DNA of 64,000 nucleotides from assembly GCF_002005145.1 (NCBI RefSeq), contig NZ_CP019698.1, positions 1,984,001 to 2,048,000 on the forward strand. Direction: 5' to 3'. The number at the start of each line of letters is the position of its first letter. The first letter of the stretch is position 1. Shown piece after piece: positions 17,580 to 28,460 of the stretch. The translations under genes and the position numbers were made by a program. The notes below the pieces were generated by a model. The model was not told the DNA's origin. It saw nothing but the letters and a program-made list of their open reading frames with translations, and ran no database searches. This stretch comes from Desulforamulus ferrireducens (lineage in GTDB: Bacteria > Bacillota > Desulfotomaculia > Desulfotomaculales > Desulfotomaculaceae).

Positions 17580-20500
17580 CTAAAACAACGCCATCTGATC
17601 CGATTCCTGTAAATTTCTCAGGGCACCGTGGTTTTGTAATACTTCAATCACCGTTTTAGACACTTTGGCTCTGGTTCTTAGATCATCAATGGAAGTAAAG
17701 GGAGCTTCCTCCCTGGCTGCAACAATACTTTGCGCAGCGGCACTACCCACTCCCTGCAAACCACCAAAGGGAGATAATAATCCTTCCGGAGTAATGAGAA
17801 ACTTGGTGGCATCGGATTTTTCTAAGTTAACCGGCAATAGCTTGATGCCACGTCGATTCATTTCCAGGGCAACTTCCAATATAGTTAACAGGTTTTTTTC
17901 CTTGGTGGAAGCACCATTTCCCTTCTCCTCTATCTCCTCAATGGTCTGCAATATTTTATTTACCCCTTGCACCATTAGATCCGCATCAAAATCATCGGCT
18001 CTCACCGTAAAATAAGCGGCATAAAAGGCTTCCGGGCGGTACACCTTGAACCAGGCAATGCGAAAGGCCATCATGACATAGGCGGTGGCATGGGCCTTGG
18101 GGAACATGTATTTAATCTTCCGGCAAGACTCGATATACCATTCAGGTACGCCATGGGCTCGCATGGCCTCGGCATCTTCTTCCTTAACCCCTTTGCCTTT
18201 ACGCACGCCCTCCATTATTTTAAAGGCCTGCTTAGGCGGTAGCCCTTGGTAAATAAGGTAGACCATAATATCATCCCGGGCCGAGATAGCTTCTGATAGC
18301 TTACAGGTGCCTTCTCTAATTAAATCCTGAGCGTTATTCAACCAAACGTCCGTCCCGTGGGAAAAACCTGAAATACGCACCAGTTCAGAAAAGGATTTGG
18401 GCTTTGTATCCACCAACATCTGACGTACAAACTTAGTACCAAACTCAGGTATGGCATAGGTGCCCACCTGGGAACGAATTTCCTCTGGCGTTACCCCCAG
18501 GGCCTCGGTGGAGGAAAATAAACTCATGGTTTTGGGATCATCCAGGGGTATTTCCCGGGCATTTACTCCCGTTAAATCCTCCAGCATGCGAATTACCGTC
18601 GGATCATCATGACCCAGAATATCCAGCTTAACCAGGCTGTCGTGAATGGAGTGGTAATCAAAGTGGGTGGTGCGGGTGTCGGATTTCACATCATCCGCCG
18701 GCCTCTGCACCGGGGTAAACATATGCACATCCAGATGGTTTGGTACAACCATTAATCCGCCCGGGTGTTGACCGGTGGTTCGCTTGACGCCGGCACACCC
18801 CTGGACTAATCTCTTAAGCTCCGCATTTCTTTTTTTGATGTTGCGTTCATCAAAATAGTTTTTCACAAAACCAAAGGCGGTTTTATCCGCAATGGTACCA
18901 ATGGTACCTGCTCGATAAACAAAATCCTTACCAAACAATTCCTCGGTGTATTTATGGGCCCGAGGCTGATATTCCCCGGAGAAGTTAAGATCAATATCAG
19001 GAACTTTGTCGCCGTCAAAGCCCAAAAACACCTCGAAGGGAATGTCATGACCATCCTTAATGTATTTGGTGCCGCAGTTAGGACAATTTTTGTCCGGCAT
19101 ATCTGCCCCACAGCCGGCCGAACCATCGGTGATAAACTCACTGTGCCGACAGTTGGGACAGCGATAATGGGGCGGCAAAGGATTTACTTCGGTAATACCG
19201 GTAAAGGTAGCCACCAGAGAAGAACCAACCGAACCCCGGGAACCTACCAGATAGCCATCATCATTAGATTTTTTCACCAGTTTCTGAGCAATTAAATAAA
19301 GTACCGCAAAGCCATTACCAATAATTGATTTTAATTCTTTGTCTACCCGTTGTTGTACTATCTCGGGTAAAGGCTCCCCATATAATTCCTGAGCTCGCTG
19401 CAAAGTCATCTCGGTTATCTGCTGTTCTGCCCCTTCGATGGTGGGGGGATGCAATGTATCAGGAATGGGTTTAAAGGAACTCACTGTCTCAGCTATTTGC
19501 CGGGGATTTTTGATGACCACCTGGTAGGCTGTATCCTCACCCAGATACGAGAATTCAGCCAGCATCTCCTCGGTGGTTTTAAAATAAAGGGGTGCCTGCT
19601 GATCAGCGTCCTCAAAGCCCTTGCCAGCCATAAGTATTCTCCGATAAATTTCATCCTCAGGGTTGATGAAATGCACGTCACCCGTTGCCACTACGGGAAT
19701 ACCAAGTTTATCTCCTAAGGACACCACTTTGCGATTTAACTCTTTAAGGTCTTCCATGCTGTTTACTTGACCGCTACGTACTAAAAACTCATTGTTCCCC
19801 AGGGGCTGAATCTCCAGGTAATCGTAGAAGGAAGCAATGTTCTCTAATTCTTCCTGGGAGGCTCCGGCCAGCAAAGCCTGGTACAACTCACCAGCCTCAC
19901 AGGCAGAGCCGAGGAGCAAACCTTCCCGGTGCTTAATCAATTCCTGTCTGGGAATCCTCGGTTTGCGGTGAAAGTACTCTAAATGGGATAAAGTAATCAA
20001 TCGATACAGGTTTTTCAGACCAATCTCATCTTTTACCAAGATGGTGATATGCCGGGACCTCAGTTTATCCTGCTGTACTCCTCTGCCCATCTCGCTGAGG
20101 GCTTTAAGGTCCTCAATGCCCTGCTCCCCAAGCTTTTTAAGTAACAGCAACCAGAGCTTGCCGGTGGCTGCTGCGTCGTCCACCGCCCGGTGATGATTAG
20201 CCAGTTCAATTTTAAACTCCTTCGCCAGGGTATCCAGTTTATGATTTTTTAAATTGGGCAAGAGAACCCTGGCCACACCCAAGGTATCAATGACTGTGTT
20301 CTTGATTTCCACCTGCAGGTGTTTTCTAAAGCCCACCTTGAGGAAACTCAGATCAAAGGCAGCATTATGGGCTACCAGTACCGCGTCACCGAGAAAATCC
20401 TGTAAGGTCTTCAGAGCCTCCGGCGCTGCCGGTGCCTCCTTAACCATTTCCGGTGAAATGCCCGTCAATTTAGTAACTTCATAGGGAATTTCCTTGTACG

Positions 20501-21860
20501 GCTTGACCAGGGTGGCAAATCGCTCCACTTCCTGGCCGTCACGGTATTTTACTGCACCAATTTCAATGATATCATCCGTCTGGGGCGAAAAGCCGGTGGT
20601 TTCAAAGTCCAAAACAACGTAGGTCAAAGCGGTTAACTGGTTATTCTGGGTTAGATGCCACAGGGTGGGTATGCCATCATCAATGAGATAGCCCTCCACA
20701 CCATAAATCAGCTTGATACCTGACTTTTTAGCAGCGGCATAGGCTTCGGGAAAAGCTTGCACCACCCCGTGGTCAGTAACAGCCACCGCCGGATGTCCCC
20801 AGGCGGCGGCCAATTTTACCACTTCCGCAGCACCACACACACTATCCATGGAACTCATTTTGGTATGCAGGTGCAGTTCTACCCTTTTTTCCGGGGCGTT
20901 ATCCTGCCGGGCCGGAGGAGCTTCCCCCAGATTAATATCATAGGCCATAACAGTTAATTCTTGGGAGAACTTATCATATTGAGCCGGACCCCGTACCACT
21001 ACCCAGAGACCATTCTTGATCCGCTCAGCGGTTTCTGTATCGTCTTCGTCTAAGAATTTCTTCACTTCAATGGAATCACTATAATCAGTGAGACAAAAGG
21101 TTAAAATTTGACGACCAGATTTTAACTGCTTACATTCCACATCAAAGACCTTACCCTGAATAACAACGCTGCGTTCTTCCTCTTGAATTTCCGCAATGGG
21201 TGTGATTTGTCCCTTGATCACTTTACCTAAAATAACGTTAGGATCTTCGTTAGCCTGGGCCGGGGCTGCCTTTTCCTTATCGACGGGTGCCGTGGCTTGT
21301 TCAGCAGCAATTCTCTCTCTGATTTCCTGTTCTATTTGCTCCTGCAAATGGCACCAGGATTCATCCTCTTCAGGTTGCTGATTAATGATCAGCTGCACAT
21401 CTGTTTCCAGACCAAATTTTTCCTTAAGCCAATTTTTTATATATAAATCGCAGTCTCTACCTTTAAACAACTCCTGGGTAACCTCATCCGGCAGTTGTAA
21501 GATGAGTAAATGCCCCTGCCATTGCCCTGTAACATTGGGCAAGCAGCCACGGAGAACCGGGTATCGCTGGGCCAACTCCGCTCTAATTAAGGTCATATCC
21601 GGTAACTGATTGACTGACAACGGCTGTTGGATATCTAAGGCCAACAAAACCGGCCCTGGTGTTAATGCTTCCAGGGCCGATTGAAGCTGTCTCAGTTCTT
21701 GGCTAGTAAGTTGTTGTTCAAGTTTAATCGATAATTTCCACTGCTTCTTGCCGGTATTAACAACCACCCTGACAATTTTCGCCTGTTTTAAAATTTCTGG
21801 CAGGTTGTTTTTGCTTTGTTGCTGATGTTTTTCTAATATATCTAGCAGTGATACCGCCAA
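17580..21860 (-). CDS. polC: DNA polymerase III alpha subunit, PolC type
   Basis: About 1426 residues (Bacillus PolC is 1437). In order: N-terminal domains, OB fold (VIQGKVFDVECKQLKSGRQI), PHP domain (ELHLHTKMSSMDSV, VAVTDHGVVQAF), inserted DnaQ-like 3'-5' exonuclease (VVLDFETTGFSPQTDDIIEI, VLVAHNAAFDLSF, HRAVDDAAAT), the zinc finger (CPNC...C...CPNCGTKY), palm/fingers (DIDLNFSGEYQPRAH) and C-terminal domains ending DQMALF. It is the main replicative polymerase of low-GC Firmicutes. TTG at 21860 has GGAGGG six bases upstream; an in-frame ATG at 21905 has no site, so I prefer the TTG. Confidence 0.95.
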   Translation of the reverse strand: MAVSLLDILEKHQQQSKNNLPEILKQAKIVRVVVNTGKKQWKLSIKLEQQLTSQELRQLQSALEALTPGPVLLALDIQQPLSVNQLPDMTLIRAELAQRYPVLRGCLPNVTGQWQGHLLILQLPDEVTQELFKGRDCDLYIKNWLKEKFGLETDVQLIINQQPEEDESWCHLQEQIEQEIRERIAAEQATAPVDKEKAAPAQANEDPNVILGKVIKGQITPIAEIQEEERSVVIQGKVFDVECKQLKSGRQILTFCLTDYSDSIEVKKFLDEDDTETAERIKNGLWVVVRGPAQYDKFSQELTVMAYDINLGEAPPARQDNAPEKRVELHLHTKMSSMDSVCGAAEVVKLAAAWGHPAVAVTDHGVVQAFPEAYAAAKKSGIKLIYGVEGYLIDDGIPTLWHLTQNNQLTALTYVVLDFETTGFSPQTDDIIEIGAVKYRDGQEVERFATLVKPYKEIPYEVTKLTGISPEMVKEAPAAPEALKTLQDFLGDAVLVAHNAAFDLSFLKVGFRKHLQVEIKNTVIDTLGVARVLLPNLKNHKLDTLAKEFKIELANHHRAVDDAAATGKLWLLLLKKLGEQGIEDLKALSEMGRGVQQDKLRSRHITILVKDEIGLKNLYRLITLSHLEYFHRKPRIPRQELIKHREGLLLGSACEAGELYQALLAGASQEELENIASFYDYLEIQPLGNNEFLVRSGQVNSMEDLKELNRKVVSLGDKLGIPVVATGDVHFINPEDEIYRRILMAGKGFEDADQQAPLYFKTTEEMLAEFSYLGEDTAYQVVIKNPRQIAETVSSFKPIPDTLHPPTIEGAEQQITEMTLQRAQELYGEPLPEIVQQRVDKELKSIIGNGFAVLYLIAQKLVKKSNDDGYLVGSRGSVGSSLVATFTGITEVNPLPPHYRCPNCRHSEFITDGSAGCGADMPDKNCPNCGTKYIKDGHDIPFEVFLGFDGDKVPDIDLNFSGEYQPRAHKYTEELFGKDFVYRAGTIGTIADKTAFGFVKNYFDERNIKKRNAELKRLVQGCAGVKRTTGQHPGGLMVVPNHLDVHMFTPVQRPADDVKSDTRTTHFDYHSIHDSLVKLDILGHDDPTVIRMLEDLTGVNAREIPLDDPKTMSLFSSTEALGVTPEEIRSQVGTYAIPEFGTKFVRQMLVDTKPKSFSELVRISGFSHGTDVWLNNAQDLIREGTCKLSEAISARDDIMVYLIYQGLPPKQAFKIMEGVRKGKGVKEEDAEAMRAHGVPEWYIESCRKIKYMFPKAHATAYVMMAFRIAWFKVYRPEAFYAAYFTVRADDFDADLMVQGVNKILQTIEEIEEKGNGASTKEKNLLTILEVALEMNRRGIKLLPVNLEKSDATKFLITPEGLLSPFGGLQGVGSAAAQSIVAAREEAPFTSIDDLRTRAKVSKTVIEVLQNHGALRNLQESDQMALF

Positions 21861-21926
21861 TATTAACCCTCCATATAAATCCTGGTTCCCTATTAAAGCT
21901 GCCATATCTTTGGCCTAACCGGTTAA

Positions 21927-23090
21927 CTACTTATTTATCGCTTGAGCCCGCCCAGTGTGTTGCTCTACTAAATTTTCCATAATCTCAACCGCCATGGCCG
22001 CAGACATAGGACGACCAATCTTTCTGGCAGCTTCACACATGGCTGCTTGCCAAGCCGGTCTAGCCAAATATTTTCTTATCTGTGTTACCAGGTCTTTGGG
22101 ATCCTTCACCAGTTTAGCGGCTCCGGCGCTTTCCAGGAACTCGGCGTTCCGTTCCTCCTGCCCAGGTATGGGAGCCGTAATAAACATAGGTAAGCCACTG
22201 GCCATGGCTTCCGAGGAAGTTAGACCCCCGGCCTTACCAACCATCACATCGCAAGCTGCCATTAGCTCATGGATGTTCTGGAGATAGCCTAAAACATGGA
22301 CGGTGGCAGGCAAATTAGCCTTGCTCAATTTATTTCTCAGCTGCTCATTACGCCCACATACCACCATCAATTGACAGGGCAAGCGGGCGGCAGCTAATTC
22401 TTTAACCACATCGGCCAAAGGCCCCATGCCTAAGCCGCCACCCATGACCAGTATAGCCGGCAGTTCCGGGTCCATTTGCCATTGCTGCCGCAAAGCTGAC
22501 CGATTATGAGGCAAATTAAAGGCCGGATCAATGGGTATACCTGTGGCTGCTATCCTCTGCCGGTCAATGCCATAATCGGCAAAGGCCTGCACCAATGAAT
22601 CCGCTGCCACCAGATAGCAATCCACATCCTCAAAGAGCCAAAAGGGATGGACTGTAAAGTCTGTAATGGCAGCAACAATGGGCACATCACATTTTCCTTG
22701 ACGGCGCAAATCTGCCAGTATGCCCAGGGGAAAGGGATGGGTACAAACAATGACCTGTGGTGCCATCTCTTCAATAAAGGATATCAGTTTAGGTGCTGCC
22801 AGCTTATTAATAATACGGTTAAACTCTTGCTTGGCAAAACCGGACAGGGGTTTTTCCTTTTCCGCCTGACGATATAAATAACCATAGATCAACGGGGTCA
22901 TTTTGATAATTTCCATATAGGCCCCCAACACTATCTTCTCAATTAAGGGACTGGCATAGCGGAAAGTATCCAGTATGGTTACCACAGCATTGGCGTTTCG
23001 CTGTACTATTTCCTGCTTGATGGCAGCCGCAGCCCTCATATGTCCTTCTCCAGCGGAAACGGACAATATCAGAACCTTATTTAAGATCAT
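21927..23090 (-). CDS. MGDG-synthase / UgtP-like glycosyltransferase
   Basis: 387 residues. It starts KVLILSVSAGEGHMRAAAAI, the N-terminal motif of monogalactosyldiacylglycerol synthase-like GT28 enzymes; FWLFEDVDCYLVAADSLVQ and GIPIDPAFN follow. The C-terminal nucleotide-sugar domain has ILVMGGGLGMGPLADVV and VGKAGGLTSSEAMASGLPM. Such enzymes transfer sugars from UDP-sugars to diacylglycerol at the membrane. ATG after AGGTGTTAAT. It lies between proS and polC. The sugar used and the product cannot be told from sequence. Confidence 0.83.
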   Translation of the reverse strand: MILNKVLILSVSAGEGHMRAAAAIKQEIVQRNANAVVTILDTFRYASPLIEKIVLGAYMEIIKMTPLIYGYLYRQAEKEKPLSGFAKQEFNRIINKLAAPKLISFIEEMAPQVIVCTHPFPLGILADLRRQGKCDVPIVAAITDFTVHPFWLFEDVDCYLVAADSLVQAFADYGIDRQRIAATGIPIDPAFNLPHNRSALRQQWQMDPELPAILVMGGGLGMGPLADVVKELAAARLPCQLMVVCGRNEQLRNKLSKANLPATVHVLGYLQNIHELMAACDVMVGKAGGLTSSEAMASGLPMFITAPIPGQEERNAEFLESAGAAKLVKDPKDLVTQIRKYLARPAWQAAMCEAARKIGRPMSAAMAVEIMENLVEQHTGRAQAINK

Positions 23091-23098
23091 ATTAACAC

Positions 23099-24808
23099 CT
23101 ACAAAGTTGTTAATAGCTTTTTAACCTGTTCCTTCACCTCGGTGACAGGTATTAGCTCGGTTGCAGCAGAACGGCGCTGACGCACCTCTACCACACCTTC
23201 TTCTACGGCTTTACCACCCACAACAATTCTCAGGGGATAACCCACCAGATCGGCATCCTTAAATTTCACACCAGGACGTTCGGCCCGGTCATCAATGATA
23301 GTTTCAACCCCCGCTTGATTTAACTCTTGATAAAGCTGTTCGGCTATTTGCACTTGACCGGCGTCCTTAGTGCTGACGGGAATAACCACCGCCTGGAAGG
23401 GGGCAATGGCTGCCGGCCAAATGATACCGTTTTCATCATTATTTTGCTCAATGGCTGCTGCCATGGTGCGGCTGATACCTATACCATAGCAACCCATCAC
23501 GATGGGTTTTTCCTTACCGTTTTCGTCCAGGAAGTTGGCACCCAGGGCCTCACTGTATTTGGTACCAAGTTTAAAAATTTGTCCTACCTCGATACCCCTT
23601 GCTTCAAGCAACTCTGCCTGGCATTTGGGGCAGGGCTCCCCTGCTTTGACCAGACGAATATCTGCCACCAGCTCGGGTTTAAAATCACGGTTTGGGTTCA
23701 CATTAATGAAGTGTGCTTCGGTCTTGTTGGCACCTGCCACTGCATTGACCATAGCCATCACCTCAGGGTCAGCCACAATGCGAATATTTTGCAGTCCCAC
23801 CGGACCCACATAACCAGCGGCTGCCCCGGTCACCCGGTTAATGTCAGCATCCTCTGCCAGTTCCAGGTTCAGTGCCCCCAGAGTATTTAACAGCTTAACC
23901 TCATTAACATCCCGATCACCCCGTACCAGGGCTGCTACAAATTCCTTATCTGTTTTATAAATCATGGTTTTAATAATCTGGCTGGTAGCAACACCAAAGA
24001 AGGCTGCCACTTGCTCAGCAGTTTTTTGACCAGGAGTAGATACTTCCTCAAGAGCCAGTTGCTCCTTGGTTGGATCCAAACCTGCGGCAGGCTGAGAAGT
24101 AGCTTTTTCTACGTTAGCCGCATAGTCACACTGGGAACAGTAAAGAATGGCCGCTTCGCCAGACTCTGCCAAAACCATAAACTCATGGGTAGTGCTGCCG
24201 CCAATGGCTCCGGAATCGGCCTCCACGGGACGGAATTTCAGGCCACAACGGTTAAAGACATTGGTGTAGGCCTCATACATCTTTTGATAGCTCACATCCA
24301 GGGCTGCCTCATCACGATCAAAGGAATATAAATCCTTCATGATAAACTCCCTGCCGCGCATTAAACCAAAGCGGGGCCGCCGTTCATCCCTAAATTTATT
24401 TTGGATTTGGTACAACAGTTGGGGCATTTGTTTATAGGAGCGAATCTCCCCACGCATTAGCAGGGTAATCACTTCCTCATGGGTGGGCCCCAGGCAAAAA
24501 TCACGGTTGTGCCGATCCTTAAGCCGGAACAGTTCCGGGCCATAAACATGCCAGCGACCGGATTCCAGCCACATTTCAGCGGGCTGAATAATGGGCATCA
24601 ACAGTTCTTGTCCACCCTGTTTGTCCATTTCTTCTCTGACGATGTTTTTAATCTTCCTGAGTACACGTTGGGCTAAGGGTAAATAGGTATAGACACCGGA
24701 AGCTGCTTTACGAATAAAACCGGCCCGCAGTAACAGCTTGTGGCTGACTACTTCAGCTTCTGCCGGAACCTCGCGCAGGGTAGGGATTAACATTTCACTG
24801 GTACGCAT
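23099..24808 (-). CDS. proS: Prolyl-tRNA synthetase (bacterial type with editing domain)
   Basis: 569 residues. Class II motifs are clear: [32 protein letters not shown] (motif 2) and [16 protein letters not shown] (motif 3). The INS editing (YbaK-like) domain sits between about residues 225 and 400 ([33 protein letters not shown]). The C-terminal anticodon domain has [19 protein letters not shown]. It charges tRNA-Pro. ATG after AAGGAGGATCTCCGATC. It follows ispG across a 350-bp gap that holds a large inverted repeat. Confidence 0.96.
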   Translation of the reverse strand: MRTSEMLIPTLREVPAEAEVVSHKLLLRAGFIRKAASGVYTYLPLAQRVLRKIKNIVREEMDKQGGQELLMPIIQPAEMWLESGRWHVYGPELFRLKDRHNRDFCLGPTHEEVITLLMRGEIRSYKQMPQLLYQIQNKFRDERRPRFGLMRGREFIMKDLYSFDRDEAALDVSYQKMYEAYTNVFNRCGLKFRPVEADSGAIGGSTTHEFMVLAESGEAAILYCSQCDYAANVEKATSQPAAGLDPTKEQLALEEVSTPGQKTAEQVAAFFGVATSQIIKTMIYKTDKEFVAALVRGDRDVNEVKLLNTLGALNLELAEDADINRVTGAAAGYVGPVGLQNIRIVADPEVMAMVNAVAGANKTEAHFINVNPNRDFKPELVADIRLVKAGEPCPKCQAELLEARGIEVGQIFKLGTKYSEALGANFLDENGKEKPIVMGCYGIGISRTMAAAIEQNNDENGIIWPAAIAPFQAVVIPVSTKDAGQVQIAEQLYQELNQAGVETIIDDRAERPGVKFKDADLVGYPLRIVVGGKAVEEGVVEVRQRRSAATELIPVTEVKEQVKKLLTTL

Positions 24809-24878
24809 GATCGGAGATCCTCCTTGGTTATGTATGATTATGCTACGGATTATAAAAACTCCTAAGGGAGGCTAGTTC

Positions 24879-25106
24879 GGGTATTGTATTATTCACACTC
24901 ACTCCATGCTCCGCGTCTATAACACTAAGGTTCACTCCAGGCGAAATGGGGGGCGCCTCAATTCAACCTCCTGTTTCAGTTCGGCTAGCGCGTACGTCCT
25001 GTGCGCGCTCCCCCCATTTCGCCTTACGTTCACCAAGTGTTATGAACGACGCTGCGCAAGTCGTTCGCTATGAATAACTTGTGCCCCTCTCGGGTATACA
25101 ATACCC
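24879..25106. repeat. Large imperfect inverted-repeat element between proS and ispG
   Basis: Outer arms GGGTATTGTAT (24879-24889) and ATACAATACCC (25096-25106) match perfectly. Inner arms AGGCGAAATGGGGGG (24939-24953) and CCCCCCATTTCGCCT (25010-25024) match over 15 bp. Flanking words (AACACTAAGGTTCAC against GTTCACCAAGTGTT) also pair, and a local stem GAACGAC/GTCGTTC lies in the right half. GC content is higher than in the surroundings. No open frame of note. It fills most of the 368-bp gene-free gap. It resembles a MITE-like or REP-like mobile repeat. Confidence 0.7.
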
Positions 25107-25176
25107 TGTGCAATGATAGTTTCCACTTGTATTCGTTAACACACAATTCTTTGGCTGAAAGCTGTGGATTGTCTTC

Positions 25177-26226
25177 TTACAGCTTCTCAACTTCCTTGAG
25201 AAGTTCCTCCAACAATTTGTCCTCCGGCACCTGGCGGATGATTTCTCCCTTACGGAAGATCAGGCCTACTCCCTTACCGCCGGCAATGCCTACGTCGGCT
25301 TCTCTGGCTTCGCCAGGCCCGTTGACAGCACAACCCATCACCGCCACTTTAATGGGCTTGGCTACTTTGGCCAGTCTTTCTTCTACCTCTTCGGCAATTT
25401 TAATGAGGTTAATTTGGGTTCTGCCACAGGTAGGGCAGGAGATAAGTTCAACACCACGTTGACGCAGGTTGAGGGCTTTAAGTATTTCCCAGGCCACCAT
25501 AACCTCATGCCGGGGATGACCGGTCAGTGAAACCCTCACGGTATCTCCTATACCCTCGGCCAACAGAGCACCAATTCCCACCGCCGACTTGATGGTACCT
25601 CCTTTAACAGTACCAGCCTCGGTAACCCCCACATGCATGGGGTAGTCAACCACATCTGTAAGTTTACGGTAAGCCTCCAGCATTAAAGGTATGTTAGAAG
25701 CTTTCAGGGAAACCTTAATCTCAGGGTAATTAAGTTCTTCTAGAATATGTATGTGATTAAGGGCACTTTCTACCAGGGCCTCTGCCGTTACACCACCATA
25801 TTTCCTTAACAGGTCTTTTTCTAAGGACCCGGCATTGACACCTATGCGAATGGGGACACGACGTTCCCGGGCGGCCGCCACCACTTCCCGTACCTTGGCG
25901 GTGCCGCCGATATTTCCCGGATTAATCCTTAAACCATCAACCCCGGCTGCTAAAGCGGCCAGAGCTAAGCGATAATCAAAGTGGATATCGGCAATTAAAG
26001 GGACGGTAATACCCCTTTTTATTTCGGTTAATGCCTCGGCAGCTTCCCGGTCAGGAACTGCCACTCTTACTACTTCACAACCGACCTGGGTTAATTCTTC
26101 AATCTGAGCTATGGTTGCAGCTGCGTTTCTGGTATCGGTATTGGTCATGGATTGGACAATCACAGGGGCATCCCCGCCAATCTTTACCGTACCAACCATC
26201 ACGGGGCGTGTTTGCTTTTTTCTCAT
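25177..26226 (-). CDS. ispG: (E)-4-hydroxy-3-methylbut-2-enyl-diphosphate synthase
   Basis: 349 residues from ATG at 26226, four bases after GGAGG (an upstream in-frame start would overlap that site). Hallmarks: [54 protein letters not shown], and the iron-sulfur cysteines in SCPTCGRTQ and GCAVNGPGE. It reduces MEcPP to HMBPP in the MEP isoprenoid pathway. dxr of the same pathway is two genes upstream, with rseP between. Its start lies ten bases after the rseP stop. Confidence 0.96.
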   Translation of the reverse strand: MRKKQTRPVMVGTVKIGGDAPVIVQSMTNTDTRNAAATIAQIEELTQVGCEVVRVAVPDREAAEALTEIKRGITVPLIADIHFDYRLALAALAAGVDGLRINPGNIGGTAKVREVVAAARERRVPIRIGVNAGSLEKDLLRKYGGVTAEALVESALNHIHILEELNYPEIKVSLKASNIPLMLEAYRKLTDVVDYPMHVGVTEAGTVKGGTIKSAVGIGALLAEGIGDTVRVSLTGHPRHEVMVAWEILKALNLRQRGVELISCPTCGRTQINLIKIAEEVEERLAKVAKPIKVAVMGCAVNGPGEAREADVGIAGGKGVGLIFRKGEIIRQVPEDKLLEELLKEVEKL

Positions 26227-26236
26227 GGTACCTCCG

Positions 26237-27271
26237 CTAGCGATCGCCAAACATTAACGAAACAATATCATTATAGGTAATCACAATCATCAGTAACAGT
26301 AGCAAGCCAAAACCTATCAGGTGAATAAAACTCTCTTTGGAAGGTTCCACCGGTCGCCCGGAAATCTTTTCCCACAGTAAAAACAGCACCCTGCTGCCAT
26401 CCAGTGCAGGAATGGGGAAAAGGTTAAACAGTCCCAGGTTAATACTGAGAAAGGCTGCTAACTGCATAACTTGAAAAACACCAAACTCCGCGGCTTTGCC
26501 AATCTCGCTGACCACCCTCACCGGTCCACCCAAATCAGCTGGCACCTGTTGAGTAAACATCTGACCAATGAAGGCAATAATCAAACCGGTAATCTGTACA
26601 GTGTAAGTTACACCTTCGGCTAAAGCACTGAAGGGATTTTGTCTCACCATGGTTGGGCGAATACCCATTTTATATTGGCCTGTTTCATCCTTTACGGTAT
26701 TAACCTCGAGAGATATTTCCTTGTTATCACGCAGTACAATAAGATGCAGAGGTTGCCCGGCATTTTTGTTGGTTTCGGCAACCAGTTGCTCCCAGTTTTC
26801 CACCGTGGTATTGTTGACAGCTTTAATTTGGTCCCCAATCTGTAAACCGGCCTTTTCGGCGGGAGAGCCGGCAATAACTTCTCCCACTACCGTGGTGGTA
26901 CTGGGTACTCCTTGCAGCATTAAAATAGCTGCAAAAAGAACCGCAGCTAAAATAAAATTCATTAATGGTCCTGCAATAATTACCGCTGCCCTTTGCATGG
27001 CCGTTTTATGATTAAAGGTCTTTTCTATGGGAATACCTTCATCCTCTTGCTCATTGGGGTCCATACCGGCCATACGAACAAAGCCACCCAGGGGTAGTAG
27101 GCGAAGATTGTATCTGGTTTCGCCCCGGTGGAAACCAAAAACCTTAGGTCCGAATCCTAAGCTAAATTCGTGTACCATAATACCCACTCTTTTAGCTACC
27201 AGGAAATGACCTAATTCGTGGAAAAAAATCAGCATTCCAAAAACAACCACCGATGCGATAAATGTCTGCAT
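26237..27271 (-). CDS. rseP: RIP metalloprotease RseP (site-2 protease family)
   Basis: 344 residues. HELGH at about 18-22 supplies zinc ligands and the catalytic Glu; a single PDZ domain (about 125-190: [22 protein letters not shown]); [12 protein letters not shown] near 290 is the second metal motif. About four membrane segments. It cleaves anti-sigma factors and signal peptides inside the membrane. ATG after GAGGTGAAGAT. It lies between dxr and ispG as in most Firmicutes. Confidence 0.94.
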   Translation of the reverse strand: MQTFIASVVVFGMLIFFHELGHFLVAKRVGIMVHEFSLGFGPKVFGFHRGETRYNLRLLPLGGFVRMAGMDPNEQEDEGIPIEKTFNHKTAMQRAAVIIAGPLMNFILAAVLFAAILMLQGVPSTTTVVGEVIAGSPAEKAGLQIGDQIKAVNNTTVENWEQLVAETNKNAGQPLHLIVLRDNKEISLEVNTVKDETGQYKMGIRPTMVRQNPFSALAEGVTYTVQITGLIIAFIGQMFTQQVPADLGGPVRVVSEIGKAAEFGVFQVMQLAAFLSINLGLFNLFPIPALDGSRVLFLLWEKISGRPVEPSKESFIHLIGFGLLLLLMIVITYNDIVSLMFGDR

Positions 27272-27281
27272 ATCTTCACCT

Positions 27282-28442
27282 CTAACAGTTACTTATAATT
27301 CTTGCAGCCTCATTCCTGGCCCATTGATCTATGGCCAGAATCTCCTCTAAGTTATTTATTCCAGTGGGCTTATGGTTCTCCAGGACTTTTTCGACAATTT
27401 CAGGTATTTGCATAAAGCCAATGCGACCTGCTAAAAAGGCATGTACAGCAATTTCATTGGCTGCATTTAGCACCGCCGGCGCAGCCCCACCTTGTTTACC
27501 GGCCTGATAAGCTAAAGCCAAAGCCGGAAAACGTTCCAGATCAGGTTCCTCAAAGGTAAGACCCTTTAGTTCCGTTAAGTTTAAGCGGGGTAAGTCATTA
27601 AACCAACGTTTGGGGTAACTTAAGGCATACTGTATGGGTATCCGCATATCTGGCATCCCTAAATGAGCTAGCATTGAACCATCCCCATACTCCACCAAGG
27701 AATGAATAATGCTCTGGGGATGAACCACCACATCAATATCGCTATAGTCTAAATTAAATAGCCACCTAGCTTCTATCACTTCCAGTCCTTTATTCATTAA
27801 GGTGGCAGAGTCAATGGTAATTTTCTGACCCATAGTCCAGTTAGGGTGTTTTAGTGCCATTTGCGGCGTCACCTTTGCTAAATCCGCCCTGGCCATTTGT
27901 CGGAAAGGGCCACCGGAGGCTGTGAGGATAATTCTTCTAACTGATGTTTTTTCTTCACCGTGTAAACATTGCCAGATGGCAGAGTGTTCACTGTCCACCG
28001 GCAATATCTGTATTTGATGTTCAGACGCCAATTTGGTCACATATTCACCGGCTGCCACCAGAGTTTCTTTGTTAGCCAGAGCTATTTGCTTGTTGGCTTT
28101 GATGGCTGCACAGGTAGGCCTTAAGCCAATGGCTCCACTAAGGGCGGTTACTACCACTGTTGCTTCTTCACAGGTAGCCACCCTGACCAAACCATCCAGT
28201 CCGAAATGAACCTCTGGATAATAGTTTTGTTCAGCCAATGCCGCCTTGAGCCACTTGGCATCTTCCTCTGTTGCCAGGGACACTATTAATGGCCTGTACT
28301 GCAGGCATTGTTCCAAAAAAGGCTGGCGGTTTTTGCCCGCTGCCAATGCCACAACCCTCAGTTCCTCTGGAAACCGGTCAACAACTTCAAGGGTTTGTCT
28401 ACCAATAGAACCAGTGCTGCCTAAAATCGCAATCTTTATCAT
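27282..28442 (-). CDS. dxr: 1-deoxy-D-xylulose 5-phosphate reductoisomerase
   Basis: 386 residues. NADPH-binding GSTGSIGRQTLEVV at the start; metal and substrate residues in LPVDSEHSAIWQC; the flexible loop TASGGPFR; NWTMGQKITIDSATLMNKG; and AANEIAVHAFL. It makes MEP, the first committed step of the non-mevalonate pathway. ATG after GAGGTGCCAAG. Eleven bases separate it from rseP. Confidence 0.97.
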   Translation of the reverse strand: MIKIAILGSTGSIGRQTLEVVDRFPEELRVVALAAGKNRQPFLEQCLQYRPLIVSLATEEDAKWLKAALAEQNYYPEVHFGLDGLVRVATCEEATVVVTALSGAIGLRPTCAAIKANKQIALANKETLVAAGEYVTKLASEHQIQILPVDSEHSAIWQCLHGEEKTSVRRIILTASGGPFRQMARADLAKVTPQMALKHPNWTMGQKITIDSATLMNKGLEVIEARWLFNLDYSDIDVVVHPQSIIHSLVEYGDGSMLAHLGMPDMRIPIQYALSYPKRWFNDLPRLNLTELKGLTFEEPDLERFPALALAYQAGKQGGAAPAVLNAANEIAVHAFLAGRIGFMQIPEIVEKVLENHKPTGINNLEEILAIDQWARNEAARIISNC

Positions 28443-28460
28443 CTTGGCACCTCAGATATT

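Noticed and set aside
23327-23890. Plus-strand open frame of 187 codons opposite proS
   Set aside because: It lies wholly within proS, which is certain; no ribosome site or family.
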